From Trichobilharzia szidati (Eukaryota; Platyhelminthes; Trematoda; Strigeidida; Schistosomatidae): DNA of 64,000 nt. Below are positions 51,701 to 56,234 of this stretch, in pieces (position 1 is the stretch's first letter; each line of letters begins with the position of its first letter). Below the pieces are notes generated by a model that saw only the letters and a list, made by a program, of their open reading frames with translations, made no database searches and was not told the DNA's origin. The stretch spans positions 79,530,256 through 79,594,255 of the forward strand of contig OX235271.1 of the NCBI GenBank assembly GCA_944472155.2. The letters run 5' to 3'. A program made the translations under genes and the position numbers.

Positions 51701-52933
51701 GAAACTTCTGAAGCACATCCAAAGAATCTTGAAGGCACATCGCTATTTAATAACGAAGATGTGAGTTCATAGCTTTCTTCTAAAACACTTTTTTCTCACT
51801 TTAGGATAATAAAACTGTCAGTATCTGATTTCTATAATTTAGTTTTACTTTGGAACTTCAGAAAGATCAGATTAGTAAAATATCCTTATTTATGACAAAT
51901 ATAGGTTGTTAATTTTTATTATTCCTTTACGTTCCGAGTGAAACACAGGGTTTCGAGCTTTAAGGTTTCCGTAAAAGTGATGTTTCCACATGGTGAGGTT
52001 GATTGTCTGGCGCCTAACCAATCCTTTTTTCCGAGCTTACTGTGAGTTGGTAAAATAAGTGGGATTTAAGAGTTCATCAGTCGGGAACACGGGACCTGGA
52101 CAACGGGAGTAATTATCGAGCATTCTATCACAGAACAACCTAATCAAAATTGGTTGGATAAAACCAAAGCCAAGTACATCATGATCTGCACTAGTTATTC
52201 TGTGACGATTTGCTTAAAGTCCACATGTAACTGCTTGTTTTGAGAAAATTATGTTGAAATCCTCCTGCAATCTTCTAAACACCATCTAAGAAAAACTTTA
52301 CTACACATTATTATTGATTTATTCCAACTACTGATCGCAGAATATTTCCTAGTTGTTATTAGTTTCATTTATTATTGCTTTACATTCCCAGTGGAACAGG
52401 GCTTCAAGGTAGAGGCTTGAAGTTTCTGTAGCAGTGTTCATTTTTACAGGATGGGGTTGCTAGCCTCATGCCAAACCTTTCCTCCTTACTAGCTTTTATT
52501 ACTGGCTTAGAGAGGTAAAGGAGTGCGTCGACCGGGGATCGAACCCCGGACCATGTGCATGGTTGGCAAGCGTCCTAACCACTGTGCCACCGGCGCACAC
52601 TCATAGCTGTGAGGATTCGATTAGTTTCAGATCAATATTTCATAGGCCACCAGTTTGTTTCAATCTATTTTTAACTATTCTACTTTGATTGTAAGCTATT
52701 AACTGCAGATCACTTGATGATATGGTAGTTCGCTTCTAAGTAGTAGTCAACATATTCGTAAATTTTAAATATTGAGAATTAGATGACCGATTAATATGAT
52801 TATTAGTGCATAATTATCCTTTTAGCGAAATTATTATTATTATTTACTCAAGTATGCAGTTAACACTCAATACTATATATATATATTTTTTCTTTCTTTC
52901 ATCTAGTATCTACGATTTGCTGTTTATATCTGA
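642..52933 (+). CDS. Calpain (calcium-dependent cysteine protease), 20-exon gene
   Basis: Calpain large subunit, a cytosolic or membrane-associated calcium-activated cysteine protease (peptidase family C2). Exons: 642-713, 771-885, 9018-9106, 10037-10198, 13333-13402, 16729-16990, 18290-18464, 18978-19052, 23853-24019, 25208-25380, 27635-27792, 29910-30118, 32110-32149, 32970-33008, 38664-38772, 45310-45371, 46169-46237, 49430-49508, 51582-51760, 52907-52933. All junctions are GT/AG and every phase closes, giving 776 aa. Order: Ser/Glu-rich N-terminus (1-24); protease core with GDCW (Cys172), GGHAYSITG (His331) and RNPWG (Asn355), spaced as in vertebrate calpains; C2-like domain (~400-580) with WTNPQF and [15 protein letters not shown]; penta-EF-hand domain (~600-776) with loops at 659-670 and 689-700. 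Schistosomes have several calpains, including the Sm-p80 vaccine antigen; which paralogue this is cannot be told here. The weakest joins are the exon 16 donor (GTATCC) and the 8-residue last exon. Confidence 0.95.
771..885 (+). CDS. Calpain exon 2
   Basis: Residues 25-62 plus one base; acceptor TTTTAATAG, donor GTAAGT. N-terminal linker with no recognisable motif. It is joined to exon 1 in phase 0 and to exon 3 in phase 1. Confidence 0.8.
2830..2910 (+). repeat. PLE terminal repeat scrap
   Basis: Matches the sequence in front of the PLE at 53.2 kb (AACACGTAG ... GCGAATTCATTTTCTT ... GCTGTACA). No coding part. Confidence 0.5.
4046..4576 (-). mobile_element. Eroded Penelope-like element with GIY-YIG endonuclease remnant
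   Basis: On the - strand, 4411-4511 reads [12 protein letters not shown], then [14 protein letters not shown], a GIY-YIG nuclease core typical of PLEs. The two ends (about 4046-4090 and 4518-4576) are imperfect inverted copies of the end sequence seen in the PLE at 15531. The element is truncated and frameshifted. Confidence 0.6.
4800..5575 (+). mobile_element. RTE-clade LINE (SR2-like) 3' fragment
   Basis: Codes the region after the reverse transcriptase: [33 protein letters not shown], then a degenerate [13 protein letters not shown] zinc-finger tail. It ends GGAAACAGTAATAATAATAA, the AAT-repeat 3' end used by RTE elements. It is 5'-truncated with several frameshifts and not functional. 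Confidence 0.8.
6992..7372. mobile_element. Inverted dimer of hammerhead SINE with 9-bp target duplication
   Basis: A - strand copy (to ~7165) runs head-to-head into a + strand copy. Each has a tRNA-like promoter (GGTCCTGGGTTCAAA box B in the + copy) followed by a hammerhead-like segment ending in GGACGAAAC. The whole unit is flanked by TTATCTAAT at 6983-6991 and 7373-7381. The + copy core reads ATGAAGA, so C3 of the catalytic core is lost. Confidence 0.7.
9018..9106 (+). CDS. Calpain exon 3
   Basis: Residues 63-92, linker ahead of the protease core. Acceptor ATTTCAG, donor GTAATA. It is separated from exon 2 by an 8.1-kb intron. Confidence 0.85.
9107..10036 (+). other. Calpain intron 3, nothing recognised
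   Basis: AT-rich, no coding potential and no clear repeat. Confidence 0.5.
10037..10198 (+). CDS. Calpain exon 4
   Basis: Residues 93-146. It carries the calpain entry segment: [12 protein letters not shown] at 115-126, then VEWKRPH at the exon end. These are conserved just upstream of the catalytic Cys in calpains. Confidence 0.92.
10199..13332 (+). other. Calpain intron 4 (3.1 kb)
   Basis: Mostly unrecognised AT-rich DNA. It contains an eroded + strand SINE (~11190-11345), an Sm-alpha scrap on the - strand (~12425-12500) and a + strand tRNA-headed SINE (12954-13150). Confidence 0.5.
12954..13150 (+). mobile_element. tRNA-headed SINE, diverged
   Basis: The tRNA-like head includes a box B-like GGTTCGATTC at ~12992. 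The body ends with AAGCTTAGAGCCCTATG, the tail shared with RTE LINE 3' ends. Confidence 0.55.
13333..13402 (+). CDS. Calpain exon 5
   Basis: Residues 147-169 plus one base. It ends [12 protein letters not shown], which leads directly into the catalytic Cys motif of exon 6. Donor GTAAGT. Confidence 0.95.
13668..13850 (-). mobile_element. Eroded hammerhead SINE
   Basis: The - strand contains the relic of the tRNA head (AAACCCAGGACC on +) and the hammerhead stem region (GGACAGCTGTTTC on +). Several core bases have changed. Confidence 0.5.
14506..14750. mobile_element. Inverted hammerhead-SINE dimer with 13-bp target duplication
   Basis: A - strand hammerhead segment (14526-14610) is followed at once by a + strand one (14615-14685) and the SINE tail. 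Flanks AGACCATA(T/C)TGAG at 14493-14505 and 14751-14763 are a target duplication with one mismatch. The - copy core reads GTGAAGA (C3 changed). Most of the second copy's tRNA head is missing. Confidence 0.7.
15068..15262 (-). mobile_element. Hammerhead SINE, 5'-truncated
   Basis: On the - strand: tRNA-like head with GGTTCGAATCCC-type box B (~15176), hammerhead segment with core CCGATGA (U4 changed) and the SINE tail ending TGATATCAG on the + strand. Not expected to self-cleave. Confidence 0.65.
15531..15664. repeat. Perfect 61-bp inverted repeat with 12-nt loop
   Basis: Arms 15531-15591 and 15604-15664 are exact reverse complements, spacer 15592-15603. The arm sequence recurs, diverged, at both ends of the PLE near 4.0-4.6 kb. 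Confidence 0.9.
15531..16085 (-). mobile_element. Penelope-like element fragment with GIY-YIG endonuclease
   Basis: The - strand encodes 153 aa containing [17 protein letters not shown], the GIY-YIG nuclease signature, followed by [10 protein letters not shown]. The reverse transcriptase part is missing (5'-truncated). The 3' end runs into a perfect 61-bp inverted repeat. Probably inactive. Confidence 0.8.
16729..16990 (+). CDS. Calpain exon 6 (catalytic Cys)
   Basis: Largest exon, residues 170-257. It opens with GDCW (catalytic Cys172) and contains [11 protein letters not shown] and [13 protein letters not shown], hallmarks of protease subdomain PC1. Acceptor TAATCTAG, donor GTAAGG. Confidence 0.98.
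17105..17275 (+). repeat. Dispersed repeat, also at 59434
   Basis: It starts CTTGGGCACTGTGGTAGAG and ends near CATATCAACTTGATATTC. Nearly the same block lies at 59434-59585, and a foldback version at 45032-45244. It probably represents a PLE terminal repeat. Confidence 0.65.
17942..18207. mobile_element. Palindromic Sm-alpha hammerhead element
   Basis: A - strand hammerhead (17965-18032) and a + strand hammerhead (18115-18180) flank a tRNA-like segment (CTAGTGGATAACGCTTTGG, then CTGGGTTCGAG box B). Both carry the Sm-alpha signature GTCCCAAATAGGACGAAA. The cores are mutated (ATGACGA on -, CTAACGA on +), so self-cleavage is unlikely. Confidence 0.75.
18290..18464 (+). CDS. Calpain exon 7
   Basis: Residues 257-315. 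Contains [11 protein letters not shown] and the AMEDLTGG segment that links the two protease subdomains. Donor GTAAGT. Confidence 0.96.
18465..18977 (+). other. Calpain intron 7, nothing recognised
   Basis: 513 nt of AT-rich intron without a recognisable element. Confidence 0.5.
18978..19052 (+). CDS. Calpain exon 8 (catalytic His)
   Basis: Residues 316-340, containing [12 protein letters not shown] with catalytic His331. Acceptor CTCCTTCAG, donor GTAAGT. Confidence 0.97.
19390..19590 (+). mobile_element. tRNA-headed SINE, type with GTGTGGAATCAAGC tail
   Basis: The head has box A (TGGCACAGTGGTTAGG) and box B (GGTTCGATCCC) in a tRNA-like fold of ~75 nt, then a body ending TGTGGAATCAAGCTGTAAAT and an A-rich tail. 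The same family occurs at 48032. It is not a tRNA gene: the SINE body follows the head directly. Confidence 0.8.
19620..19820 (+). mobile_element. Eroded hammerhead SINE
   Basis: It keeps the order box B-like head, then AAGACCCTAACTAGGATAAA where intact copies have the hammerhead stem II and GAAA, then the tail. Strongly diverged. Confidence 0.4.
19990..21130 (+). mobile_element. RTE-clade LINE 5' region (endonuclease part), degenerate
   Basis: At 20038 it reads [21 protein letters not shown] and then CESRWSEF, the start of the RTE apurinic endonuclease domain. At ~20790-20850 [20 protein letters not shown] matches the endonuclease DN...MG..GLG.NENG stretch. Many stops and frameshifts are present. 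It looks like two unusual open frames, but both are LINE-derived. Confidence 0.6.
21195..21560 (-). mobile_element. RTE LINE fragment (post-RT region)
   Basis: The - strand resembles the 30838-31287 copy: CATCTGATCTTCAATACTGA on + and the following segment correspond to its [18 protein letters not shown] region. Degenerate. Confidence 0.5.
21628..23334 (-). mobile_element. Penelope-like element with perfect 176-bp inverted ends
   Basis: Bounded by a 12-bp duplication (GAACATGTATTC at 21616-21627 and 23335-23346). Inside are a 42-bp tail (21628-21669), the left arm (21670-21845), the coding body and the right arm (23159-23334). The arms are exact reverse complements. The - strand body is open from RYVDD (RT catalytic box, ~23155) through the thumb region to a GIY-YIG domain ([17 protein letters not shown]) and a stop near 22216. 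The RT upstream of RYVDD is missing because the body joins the inverted arm there, so it cannot be autonomous. Confidence 0.9.
23853..24019 (+). CDS. Calpain exon 9 (catalytic Asn)
   Basis: Residues 341-396. Contains LVRLRNPWG with catalytic Asn355, 24 residues after His331 as in other calpains. It ends GEFW at the splice. Confidence 0.97.
24062..24505. mobile_element. Rearranged hammerhead-SINE composite
   Basis: A - strand tRNA-like head and upstream body (24062-24380) is followed by a + strand segment with GGACGAAAAAGCTGTCCAG and the SINE tail (24390-24505). The hammerhead is incomplete because the core strand before GGACGAAA is missing. Lies at the start of calpain intron 9, 40 nt after exon 9. 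Confidence 0.6.
25208..25380 (+). CDS. Calpain exon 10
   Basis: Residues 396-453. Starts WMSYEDFV, then [13 protein letters not shown] and AGGCINN: the hinge into the C2-like domain. A short CAA/CAC-repeat tract directly precedes the acceptor. Confidence 0.95.
25381..27634 (+). other. Calpain intron 10 (2.3 kb)
   Basis: Contains an eroded RTE 3' end on the - strand (~25925-26200) and an eroded - strand SINE (~27010-27215). The remainder is unrecognised. Confidence 0.45.
25925..26200 (-). mobile_element. Eroded RTE LINE 3' end
   Basis: AAGTGGAACACAGGGTTTCAG on + is the reverse of the RTE end (GAAGCCCTATGTTCCACT), followed by the tail coding region in heavily mutated form. Confidence 0.5.
27635..27792 (+). 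CDS. Calpain exon 11
   Basis: Residues 454-506. Contains [15 protein letters not shown] and the acidic loop DPDDND of the C2-like domain. The acceptor follows a run of A (AAAAAAG), which is not very pyrimidine-rich. Confidence 0.93.
28281..28855 (-). mobile_element. LTR (gypsy-like) retrotransposon scrap with gag fragment
   Basis: The - strand 28599-28309 encodes a gag-like piece ([33 protein letters not shown]). It is flanked by two direct copies of an LTR-end sequence (TGTAA(T/G)AGTTATT..., 28282-28315 and 28613-28646). TGGCGCC next to the right copy could be a primer-binding site. The rest of gag and all of pol are gone. The presumed LTR extends to ~28855. Confidence 0.5.
28855..29475 (-). 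mobile_element. RTE LINE insertion, internally deleted, with 13-bp target duplication
   Basis: CTCCGGGTGTTTA at 28842-28854 and 29476-29488 flanks the insertion. The - strand codes [32 protein letters not shown] and [13 protein letters not shown] (RT fingers/palm). It then jumps at ~28978 straight into the 3' end, lacking the region with the RT active site. It inserted into the LTR-like scrap. Confidence 0.85.
29910..30118 (+). CDS. Calpain exon 12
   Basis: Residues 507-576. Contains [14 protein letters not shown] and [19 protein letters not shown], the strongly conserved end of the C2-like domain. Confidence 0.96.
30693..31277 (-). mobile_element. RTE LINE 3' fragment with 12-bp target duplication
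   Basis: AATGAACCATAT occurs at 30681-30692 and 31278-31289. The - strand is open for ~149 aa: [43 protein letters not shown], then [11 protein letters not shown]. It ends in ATT repeats on the + strand. 5'-truncated, fairly young. Confidence 0.85.
32110..32149 (+). CDS. Calpain exon 13 (40 nt)
   Basis: Residues 576-589, an acidic linker ([14 protein letters not shown]). The phase fits both neighbours. Donor GTAAGT. Confidence 0.8.
32150..32969 (+). other. Calpain intron 13, nothing but a TA microsatellite
   Basis: A short TA repeat lies at about 32479-32492. Otherwise no element is recognised. Confidence 0.5.
32970..33008 (+). CDS. Calpain exon 14 (39 nt)
   Basis: Residues 590-602 ([13 protein letters not shown]), phase 0 on both sides. 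Acceptor CTACTTCAG, donor GTAAGA. Linker before the EF-hand domain. Confidence 0.75.
33170..33410 (-). mobile_element. Eroded RTE LINE 3' end
   Basis: Recognisable by order only: GGGCTACAGAGAAACGTCTC, then TCCCTACGATCACTTC on +, parallel to the better preserved RTE tails. Low identity. Confidence 0.35.
33570..35862 (+). mobile_element. RTE-clade LINE, long degenerate copy
   Basis: Endonuclease part: GDMNASQ-like (33620), then [20 protein letters not shown] (33750). RT part: [11 protein letters not shown] (34570), [12 protein letters not shown] (RT active site, ~35000), [15 protein letters not shown] (35185), [17 protein letters not shown] region. End: GTTCCACTCGGAACCCAAGG then AATAATAAT. Gene order is complete from mid-endonuclease to the 3' end, but with many frameshifts and stops. 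Confidence 0.8.
36250..36690 (-). mobile_element. Hammerhead SINE, near full length
   Basis: The - strand has upstream body, tRNA-like head (GGTTCGAAC-type box B at ~36385), hammerhead segment (core ATGAAGA, C3 changed; GAAGAAAC) and tail ending with the CCAATCAAATCC sequence. The same sequence also appears at the other end of the element (36640-36675). Confidence 0.65.
37363..38383 (-). mobile_element. Penelope-like element fragment with inverted ends
   Basis: Imperfect inverted arms 37363-37470 and ~38282-38383. On the - strand, 38258-38016 reads [16 protein letters not shown], a GIY-YIG core, then [20 protein letters not shown] as in the other PLEs. RT part absent. Within calpain intron 14. 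Confidence 0.7.
38664..38772 (+). CDS. Calpain exon 15
   Basis: Residues 603-638 plus one base. First helix pair of the penta-EF-hand domain (ERKFLAIRD, then [11 protein letters not shown]). Confidence 0.85.
39412..42395 (-). mobile_element. RTE-clade LINE, nearly full length, inactivated
   Basis: On the - strand from the right: start with [12 protein letters not shown] (42230), endonuclease (about 42200-41600, including a GADISSDH-like stretch), linker (41490-40996, [20 protein letters not shown]), RT (40810-40343: [49 protein letters not shown]), DD-motif region near 40170, then [19 protein letters not shown] (39840) and the ATT-repeat 3' end. Several frameshifts break the frame. Largest element in calpain intron 15. 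Confidence 0.85.
43269..44071. mobile_element. Penelope-like foldback element with ~280-bp inverted arms
   Basis: Arms 43269-43544 and 43779-44071 are imperfect reverse complements. The ~235-bp middle reads [10 protein letters not shown] and, after a frame change, [19 protein letters not shown] on the + strand. This resembles the C-terminal end of a PLE endonuclease ORF. No complete protein. Confidence 0.6.
45032..45244. repeat. Foldback repeat, ~100-bp arms
   Basis: Arms 45032-45130 and 45143-45244 pair imperfectly around TACGTGTGTGAG. The right arm is related to the repeat copies at 17105 and 59434. It ends just 65 nt before calpain exon 16. Confidence 0.7.
45310..45371 (+). CDS. Calpain exon 16
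   Basis: Residues 639-659. Contains [14 protein letters not shown], equivalent to the conserved CRSMV helix of calpain EF-hand 2. The donor GTATCC is weak, but the join to exon 17 creates an EF loop starting at Asp659. Confidence 0.85.
45372..46168 (+). other. Calpain intron 16, nothing recognised
   Basis: About 800 nt. A stretch at ~45490-45600 vaguely resembles the ends of the PLE at 43.3 kb. Otherwise nothing is seen. Confidence 0.4.
46169..46237 (+). CDS. Calpain exon 17
   Basis: Residues 660-682 ([12 protein letters not shown], then LWVQAKGWK). With Asp659 it completes the EF-hand loop 659-670. Donor GTGAGT. Confidence 0.9.
46440..46590 (-). mobile_element. Sm-alpha fragment
   Basis: The - strand contains CTGGTAGACAACGCTTTAG, the tRNA-like head of Sm-alpha, followed by a diverged box B region. 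No hammerhead core is retained. Confidence 0.5.
47007..47233 (-). mobile_element. tRNA-headed SINE with RTE-like tail, 13-bp target duplication
   Basis: GCTCTGCTGTACT at 46994-47006 and 47234-47246. The - strand runs from the tRNA-like head (box A, box B GGTTCTATCC) to a body ending GAAGCCCTATGTTCCACTGG, then poly(A). Full length. Confidence 0.88.
47285..47668 (+). mobile_element. Hammerhead SINE, near full length
   Basis: Upstream body, tRNA-like head (GGTCCTGGGTTCGAA at ~47560), then a hammerhead segment GTACTGCTAAGGATTCCC ... GACGAAACAGCTGTCCAGTAC. The core CTAAGGA has G5 changed to A, which should abolish cleavage. Confidence 0.7.
48032..48182 (+). mobile_element. tRNA-headed SINE, GTGTGGAATCAAGC-tail type
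   Basis: Head with ACAGCGGTTAGGACGCTCG and GGTTCGACCTC; tail TGTGGAATCAAGCTATAATA. Same family as 19390 with a shorter middle. Confidence 0.75.
48418..48552 (+). repeat. Degenerate TTAGGG-like interstitial tract
   Basis: About 20 imperfect units of (T)TAGGG(C/T), e.g. AGGGTTAGAATAAGGGTTAGG. The unit matches the schistosome telomere repeat but is heavily mutated. Confidence 0.6.
49430..49508 (+). CDS. Calpain exon 18 (canonical EF-hand)
   Basis: Residues 683-709. The loop [12 protein letters not shown] at 689-700 has Asp/Asp/Ser/Tyr/Asn/Glu at ligand positions 1, 3, 5, 7, 9 and 12. Confidence 0.95.
49994..50423. mobile_element. SINE/7SL RNA head-to-head chimeric insertion
   Basis: Target duplication AAATAAGTGAATA at 49981-49993 and 50424-50436. 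Left part (to ~50226): - strand tRNA-headed SINE of the RTE-tail type, 5' end at the right. Right part (~50229-50423): + strand 7SL sequence. The two 5' ends abut. Confidence 0.85.
50229..50423 (+). pseudogene. 7SL (SRP) RNA 5' fragment, retroposed
   Basis: Matches the first ~195 nt of metazoan 7SL: start GGTGGCGTACGCCTGTAATC and AGCTACTTGGAGGC of the Alu domain, GGGAGTTCTGG, then CACGCTAAGCACGGCGCCAA and AATATGG leading into the S domain, and TAAGGAGGGGCGCACCGG. It stops near the tip of the 5' strand of the central helix, so the rest of the S domain and the 3' end are missing. Not a functional SRP RNA gene: no 3' half, and it sits inside a retroposed unit. Confidence 0.88.
51582..51760 (+). 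CDS. Calpain exon 19
   Basis: Residues 709-768. Contains [12 protein letters not shown] and [15 protein letters not shown], a degenerate EF-hand typical of calpain position 4. Donor GTGAGT right after FNNED. Confidence 0.9.
51917..52140 (-). mobile_element. Eroded tRNA-headed SINE
   Basis: Same layout as the 47007 copy (TTCCGAGTGAAACACAGGG at the tail end, GGAACACGGGACC at the box B position) but strongly mutated. Confidence 0.5.
52375..52598 (-). mobile_element. tRNA-headed SINE with RTE-like tail
   Basis: Well preserved: box B GGGGTTCGATCCC on the - strand, body and tail CCCTGTTCCACTGGGAATG. No clear target duplication seen. It lies in the last calpain intron. Confidence 0.85.
52907..52933 (+). 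CDS. Calpain exon 20 (last, 27 nt)
   Basis: Acceptor TTTCATCTAG, then YLRFAVYI and TGA in phase 0. It matches the pattern of calpain ends, a hydrophobic aromatic-rich last helix, and AATAAA follows 48 nt after the stop. It is short, so it is less certain than the other exons. Confidence 0.7.
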   Translation, partial: YLRFAVYI

Positions 52934-52980
52934 ATTTTGATTTGGCCGCATCTAGTGAAGTCGTTTTTAAACAAAATAAT

Positions 52981-52986
52981 AATAAA
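52981..52986 (+). terminator. Polyadenylation signal of calpain
   Basis: AATAAA 48 nt after the calpain stop codon, in AT-rich sequence. Confidence 0.55.
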
Positions 52987-53179
52987 ATTCATTGACAATT
53001 TCGCTGTTTCCATGTTTTATGTTCACTTATTTATTGTAGAAGATAGAAAGACATAAACACGTGGTTTTTCTTCTTTTTTTATGAAAAAATTTAAAATAAA
53101 ACTTTTATACACGCTTCAGAATATTTTATGCGTAAATTGTTCTCGTTCGTTCAATTTTCAATATGCGTTAGACAAGATT

Positions 53180-54433
53180 GTTAGATTACTGACTTTTAGG
53201 TGTTTAAGAAGCATATGAAAACAAACACGTAGATCAGCGAATAGTCTCCCTTTGGCAAATTCATTTTCTTAGCTGTACAATCGCAAATATACATGTGTTA
53301 TTTTGTATGTATATTTGAAGGAATTACTATTGAGATGTACTCTGAACGTCCAGTTCGCATTCAACGGCACCATCTACAGACAAAAAGATGGTATTGCTAT
53401 GGGATCTCCGTTAGGTCCACTACTATCAGACTGCTTCGTAGCAAGCCTCGAGAAAGGTCCTTTAAAGCCGAACATTGACAATTTGCGACTGCATAAAAGA
53501 TACGTAGACGACATATTCATTATTTGTGACAACAACAATGACCCCAATCTACTGCTGAAGACATTTAACTGTTTCCATCCAGCAATAAAATTCACTCTTG
53601 AAATGGAAAACGAGTCAAGAATTCCGTTTCTTGATGTGGAACTAACAAGAAGAACAGATGGGAGCCTAAGAAGATCAATCCATAGAAAACCTACTTGGAA
53701 TGGTCAACTAACAAGCTTCTATAGCTGGGTACCCATTCAACAAAAGCGAAATTTAATTAAATCACTTGCCACCCGCATCCGACGCATCTGTAGTCCCGAC
53801 GTTCTGGAAAAAGAATTAGATATTCTAAGAGAAATCTTCATCCAAAATGGATACCCAATAAGATTCATCGACAAAAATATCAAACCAAGAATTCGGAGGA
53901 ACGAAACTTTAATTGCGCCTAAAAAGAGACTCTACATGAGCTTGGATTTCAAGGGAGATTCAGCAAGCGATATTCTAAAGAGAAGGATCACTTCATCTCT
54001 GAGAATAACATTCTTCGCAGCAACGCTAAGAATAGTGTTCTCCAGTTGCCCACTGATCTGCAGAAGCCTCAAGGACAAGATCCTGCATCTGACCACTTCT
54101 ATGTGCATATATCAGTTCACCTGCTGCTTTGGAGCCAGGAACATCGGTCGTTCGACGCGCATCCTATCCAAGAGGACTCAAGAACACCATCCAGCATGGT
54201 TGCGAAAAGGCCATAGTAGTGCTATAAGGAGTGAGATAATTCAATACCCGGTTAACACTGACCATTCCATCTCAACAAACGCCTCCTTCAAAGTAATCGA
54301 CAGAGTCAAGAATAACCTATCAAAGGCAATATGGTTTCGTGTTCTTTGTATCACTGAAGCTCTGGCCATTCACATAGAAAAACTGGATCTGTGCATACAA
54401 AAGAGGATTACTCAACCACTTCTACTGTCTTGA
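53180..54433 (+). mobile_element. Penelope-like element with 376-aa open frame
   Basis: Open from 53303 to 54433 without a break. Order: RQKDGIAMGSPLGPLLSD (RT motif B), RYVDDIFIIC (RT catalytic box), FLDVELTRRTDG, thumb region, then a GIY-YIG domain (YQFTCCFGARNIGRSTR, where the second Tyr of YIG is Asn) and HPAWLRKG. The RT fingers and first catalytic Asp are missing, so it is 5'-truncated. 53180-53290 is a terminal repeat piece also found at ~2830-2910. Confidence 0.88.
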
Positions 54434-55554
54434 TACCAACTTTTTTTATTTTTTTTATTTGATGACTTAATTTTGTTTCTTTGCCTGTTCTTTAATTGCT
54501 TATAATTCTTGTATTCATTTAGAACTCTAACGTAATTTCGTATTATCTACTTTGTTCCTATGTGCATCCTGAGTAAAACTCACTCATCAAAATATTCATA
54601 TCATTACATAACTTCTTTTAACAACTGTTTGTGACAACTCATCAGTTTTGGCAAACTTTTATATTTTCCTTCTGTAGTTATACAGCTGAGTACTTATCCT
54701 TATGGAACGAATTTTTACAGAATGAGGTATATTATTTCAAATAGTATCTATATATAGAAAAGAGCCATTCATTCCTGAAAGCTTCAGTGCCCGAATGGAA
54801 TGTCAAGAACGCTTAATTATTTAATTTTTTTTAATTTTGAGAAATGTCTTTTTAACCCTTGACTTTGAATTCAGTGCCACTTAGTTTACACCTCCCTACA
54901 TTGGCTCAACCCAACAGTTGAAGACTTTATGATTTGGTGCCATGTTTTCATCTGACCACATCCCTAAGACTTTTAAGATCTAATTCTATAACGGCTAACG
55001 TTTGTCGCTGAGGAATTAGGTGATTTGGTCATCGCAATATTTGAAGTCTCAGTCTTAACCTAAAACTAGATGAAAAACTATGTTGTCACGGACGATATTA
55101 TGTCATTAACCACAAGAATTGGTAGGCAGACACATTCATACAATTTACTCCCTATTTTTAAACTGGAAGTTGATGCAGGCCTAATAACATAACTTTACAT
55201 CTGATGAAGTAGATTCAACCTTCTAATGTTCTTGATTTTCGTTGAAACTCATTCCATGATTTATCCAGAGTATGATTATTCATGTCTAAAAGTGTGAATG
55301 AGTTATTTAGACTTATAATAAATGCAGTACACTCCATAGGAAAATAAGCTGTCTATATGATGAATGAACCATGCTTCAAAAGAATCTGATTATCGGCATA
55401 CTTTTCTATATACGCATAAAAATTATCGGTGACTTAAAGAGTTCATCTACAATTGCAATCATATTTACCGGGCTCTACTATATTAGACAATGAGAACTCA
55501 TTTATTCAAGAGTGAGCCTTGTTTGAAAGCTTTTCGGTAGATCATCATCATCTA

Positions 55555-55725
55555 CTAAGGTGGAATCTAGGATGCACGTTTCGTCCTATTTCGGATTCGT
55601 TAACTGGATGTACCTGCAGTCCCTAGTGGGAACGCCACCACTCACTGTGGACTGTAGGTACATCTAGTCACTGAGTGCCAGAAATAATGAGATGCGCATC
55701 CTGAATTCCGCAGCTAGTCATCACC
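55555..55725. mobile_element. Palindromic Sm-alpha hammerhead element
   Basis: Same inverted arrangement as at 17942-18207 but more eroded. The - strand copy keeps GGACGAAACG but has core TTAACGA; the + copy has lost GGACGAAA. Confidence 0.6.
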
Positions 55726-55984
55726 AATCACCTCCACGTTGATCCTCAGACATCGTCGAATAGTCCGTACTAGGAGCTTCTATGTCAGCAGAGACCAAAT
55801 ATCTAGGTCCAACTTAATCAGTCATCAGAGAGTGCAAAGTTAACTTAAACCAGTTTATTTGAAACGTGCATAAAAATTTTACCCAAGCATAAAACACCAG
55901 AAATATTTTCACTCTTACATTTTACACTGTGTCATTTATTATTATTATTATTATTTATATTATTACTTGTATATTACTTGTATA

Positions 55985-55990
55985 TTTATT
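55985..55990 (-). terminator. Candidate poly(A) signal of the serine protease
   Basis: AATAAA on the - strand, ~115 nt after the stop at 56106. Other candidates exist in the nearby ATT-rich tract. Confidence 0.35.
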
Positions 55991-56105
55991 ACTTGTATAA
56001 TTCTTTAGGCGTGTAGATGTTTAACTGTGGTAAAAACAATTTTGTACTTTTTTAACTACTGAAAGACGTTTTAAGTAGGCACACTTTATGTACAAAACGT
56101 TTAGG

Positions 56106-56234
56106 CTATAAGTTTGGCAATCCTATGATAGAATCCATCCACTTTCTGTATGCATGTATTGCTGTATAAATTGATGGAATTCCATTCAAGCCACATTGAA
56201 TGCCTGATGATGCAATACCTGCAAGGAACCAGTT
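56106..56234 (-). CDS. Serine protease exon 4 (C-terminus)
   Basis: Residues 349-390: NWFLAGIASSGIQCGLNG, then PSIYTAIHAYRKWMDSI and TAG. Acceptor TTTTTTGTGAACAG. It supplies the strand with Gly216 and the last helix that exon 3 lacks. The intron before it is 3.6 kb. Confidence 0.92.
   Translation of the reverse strand, partial: NWFLAGIASSGIQCGLNGIPSIYTAIHAYRKWMDSIIGLPNL

Larger units (their letters stand above)
51761..52906 (+). other. Calpain intron 19 (1.1 kb)
   Basis: Contains an eroded - strand SINE (~51917-52140) and a better preserved one (52375-52598). Confidence 0.5.
52934..56105. other. Intergenic space between the convergent calpain and serine protease genes
   Basis: Occupied by a PLE (53180-54433), unrecognised AT-rich DNA (54440-55550), an Sm-alpha palindrome (55555-55725) and ATT/TTA microsatellite (about 55936-55960). 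Confidence 0.6.

Noticed and set aside
53303..54433. Host gene of 376 aa between calpain and the protease
   Set aside because: RT motif B, YVDD and a GIY-YIG domain identify it as a 5'-truncated Penelope-like element.
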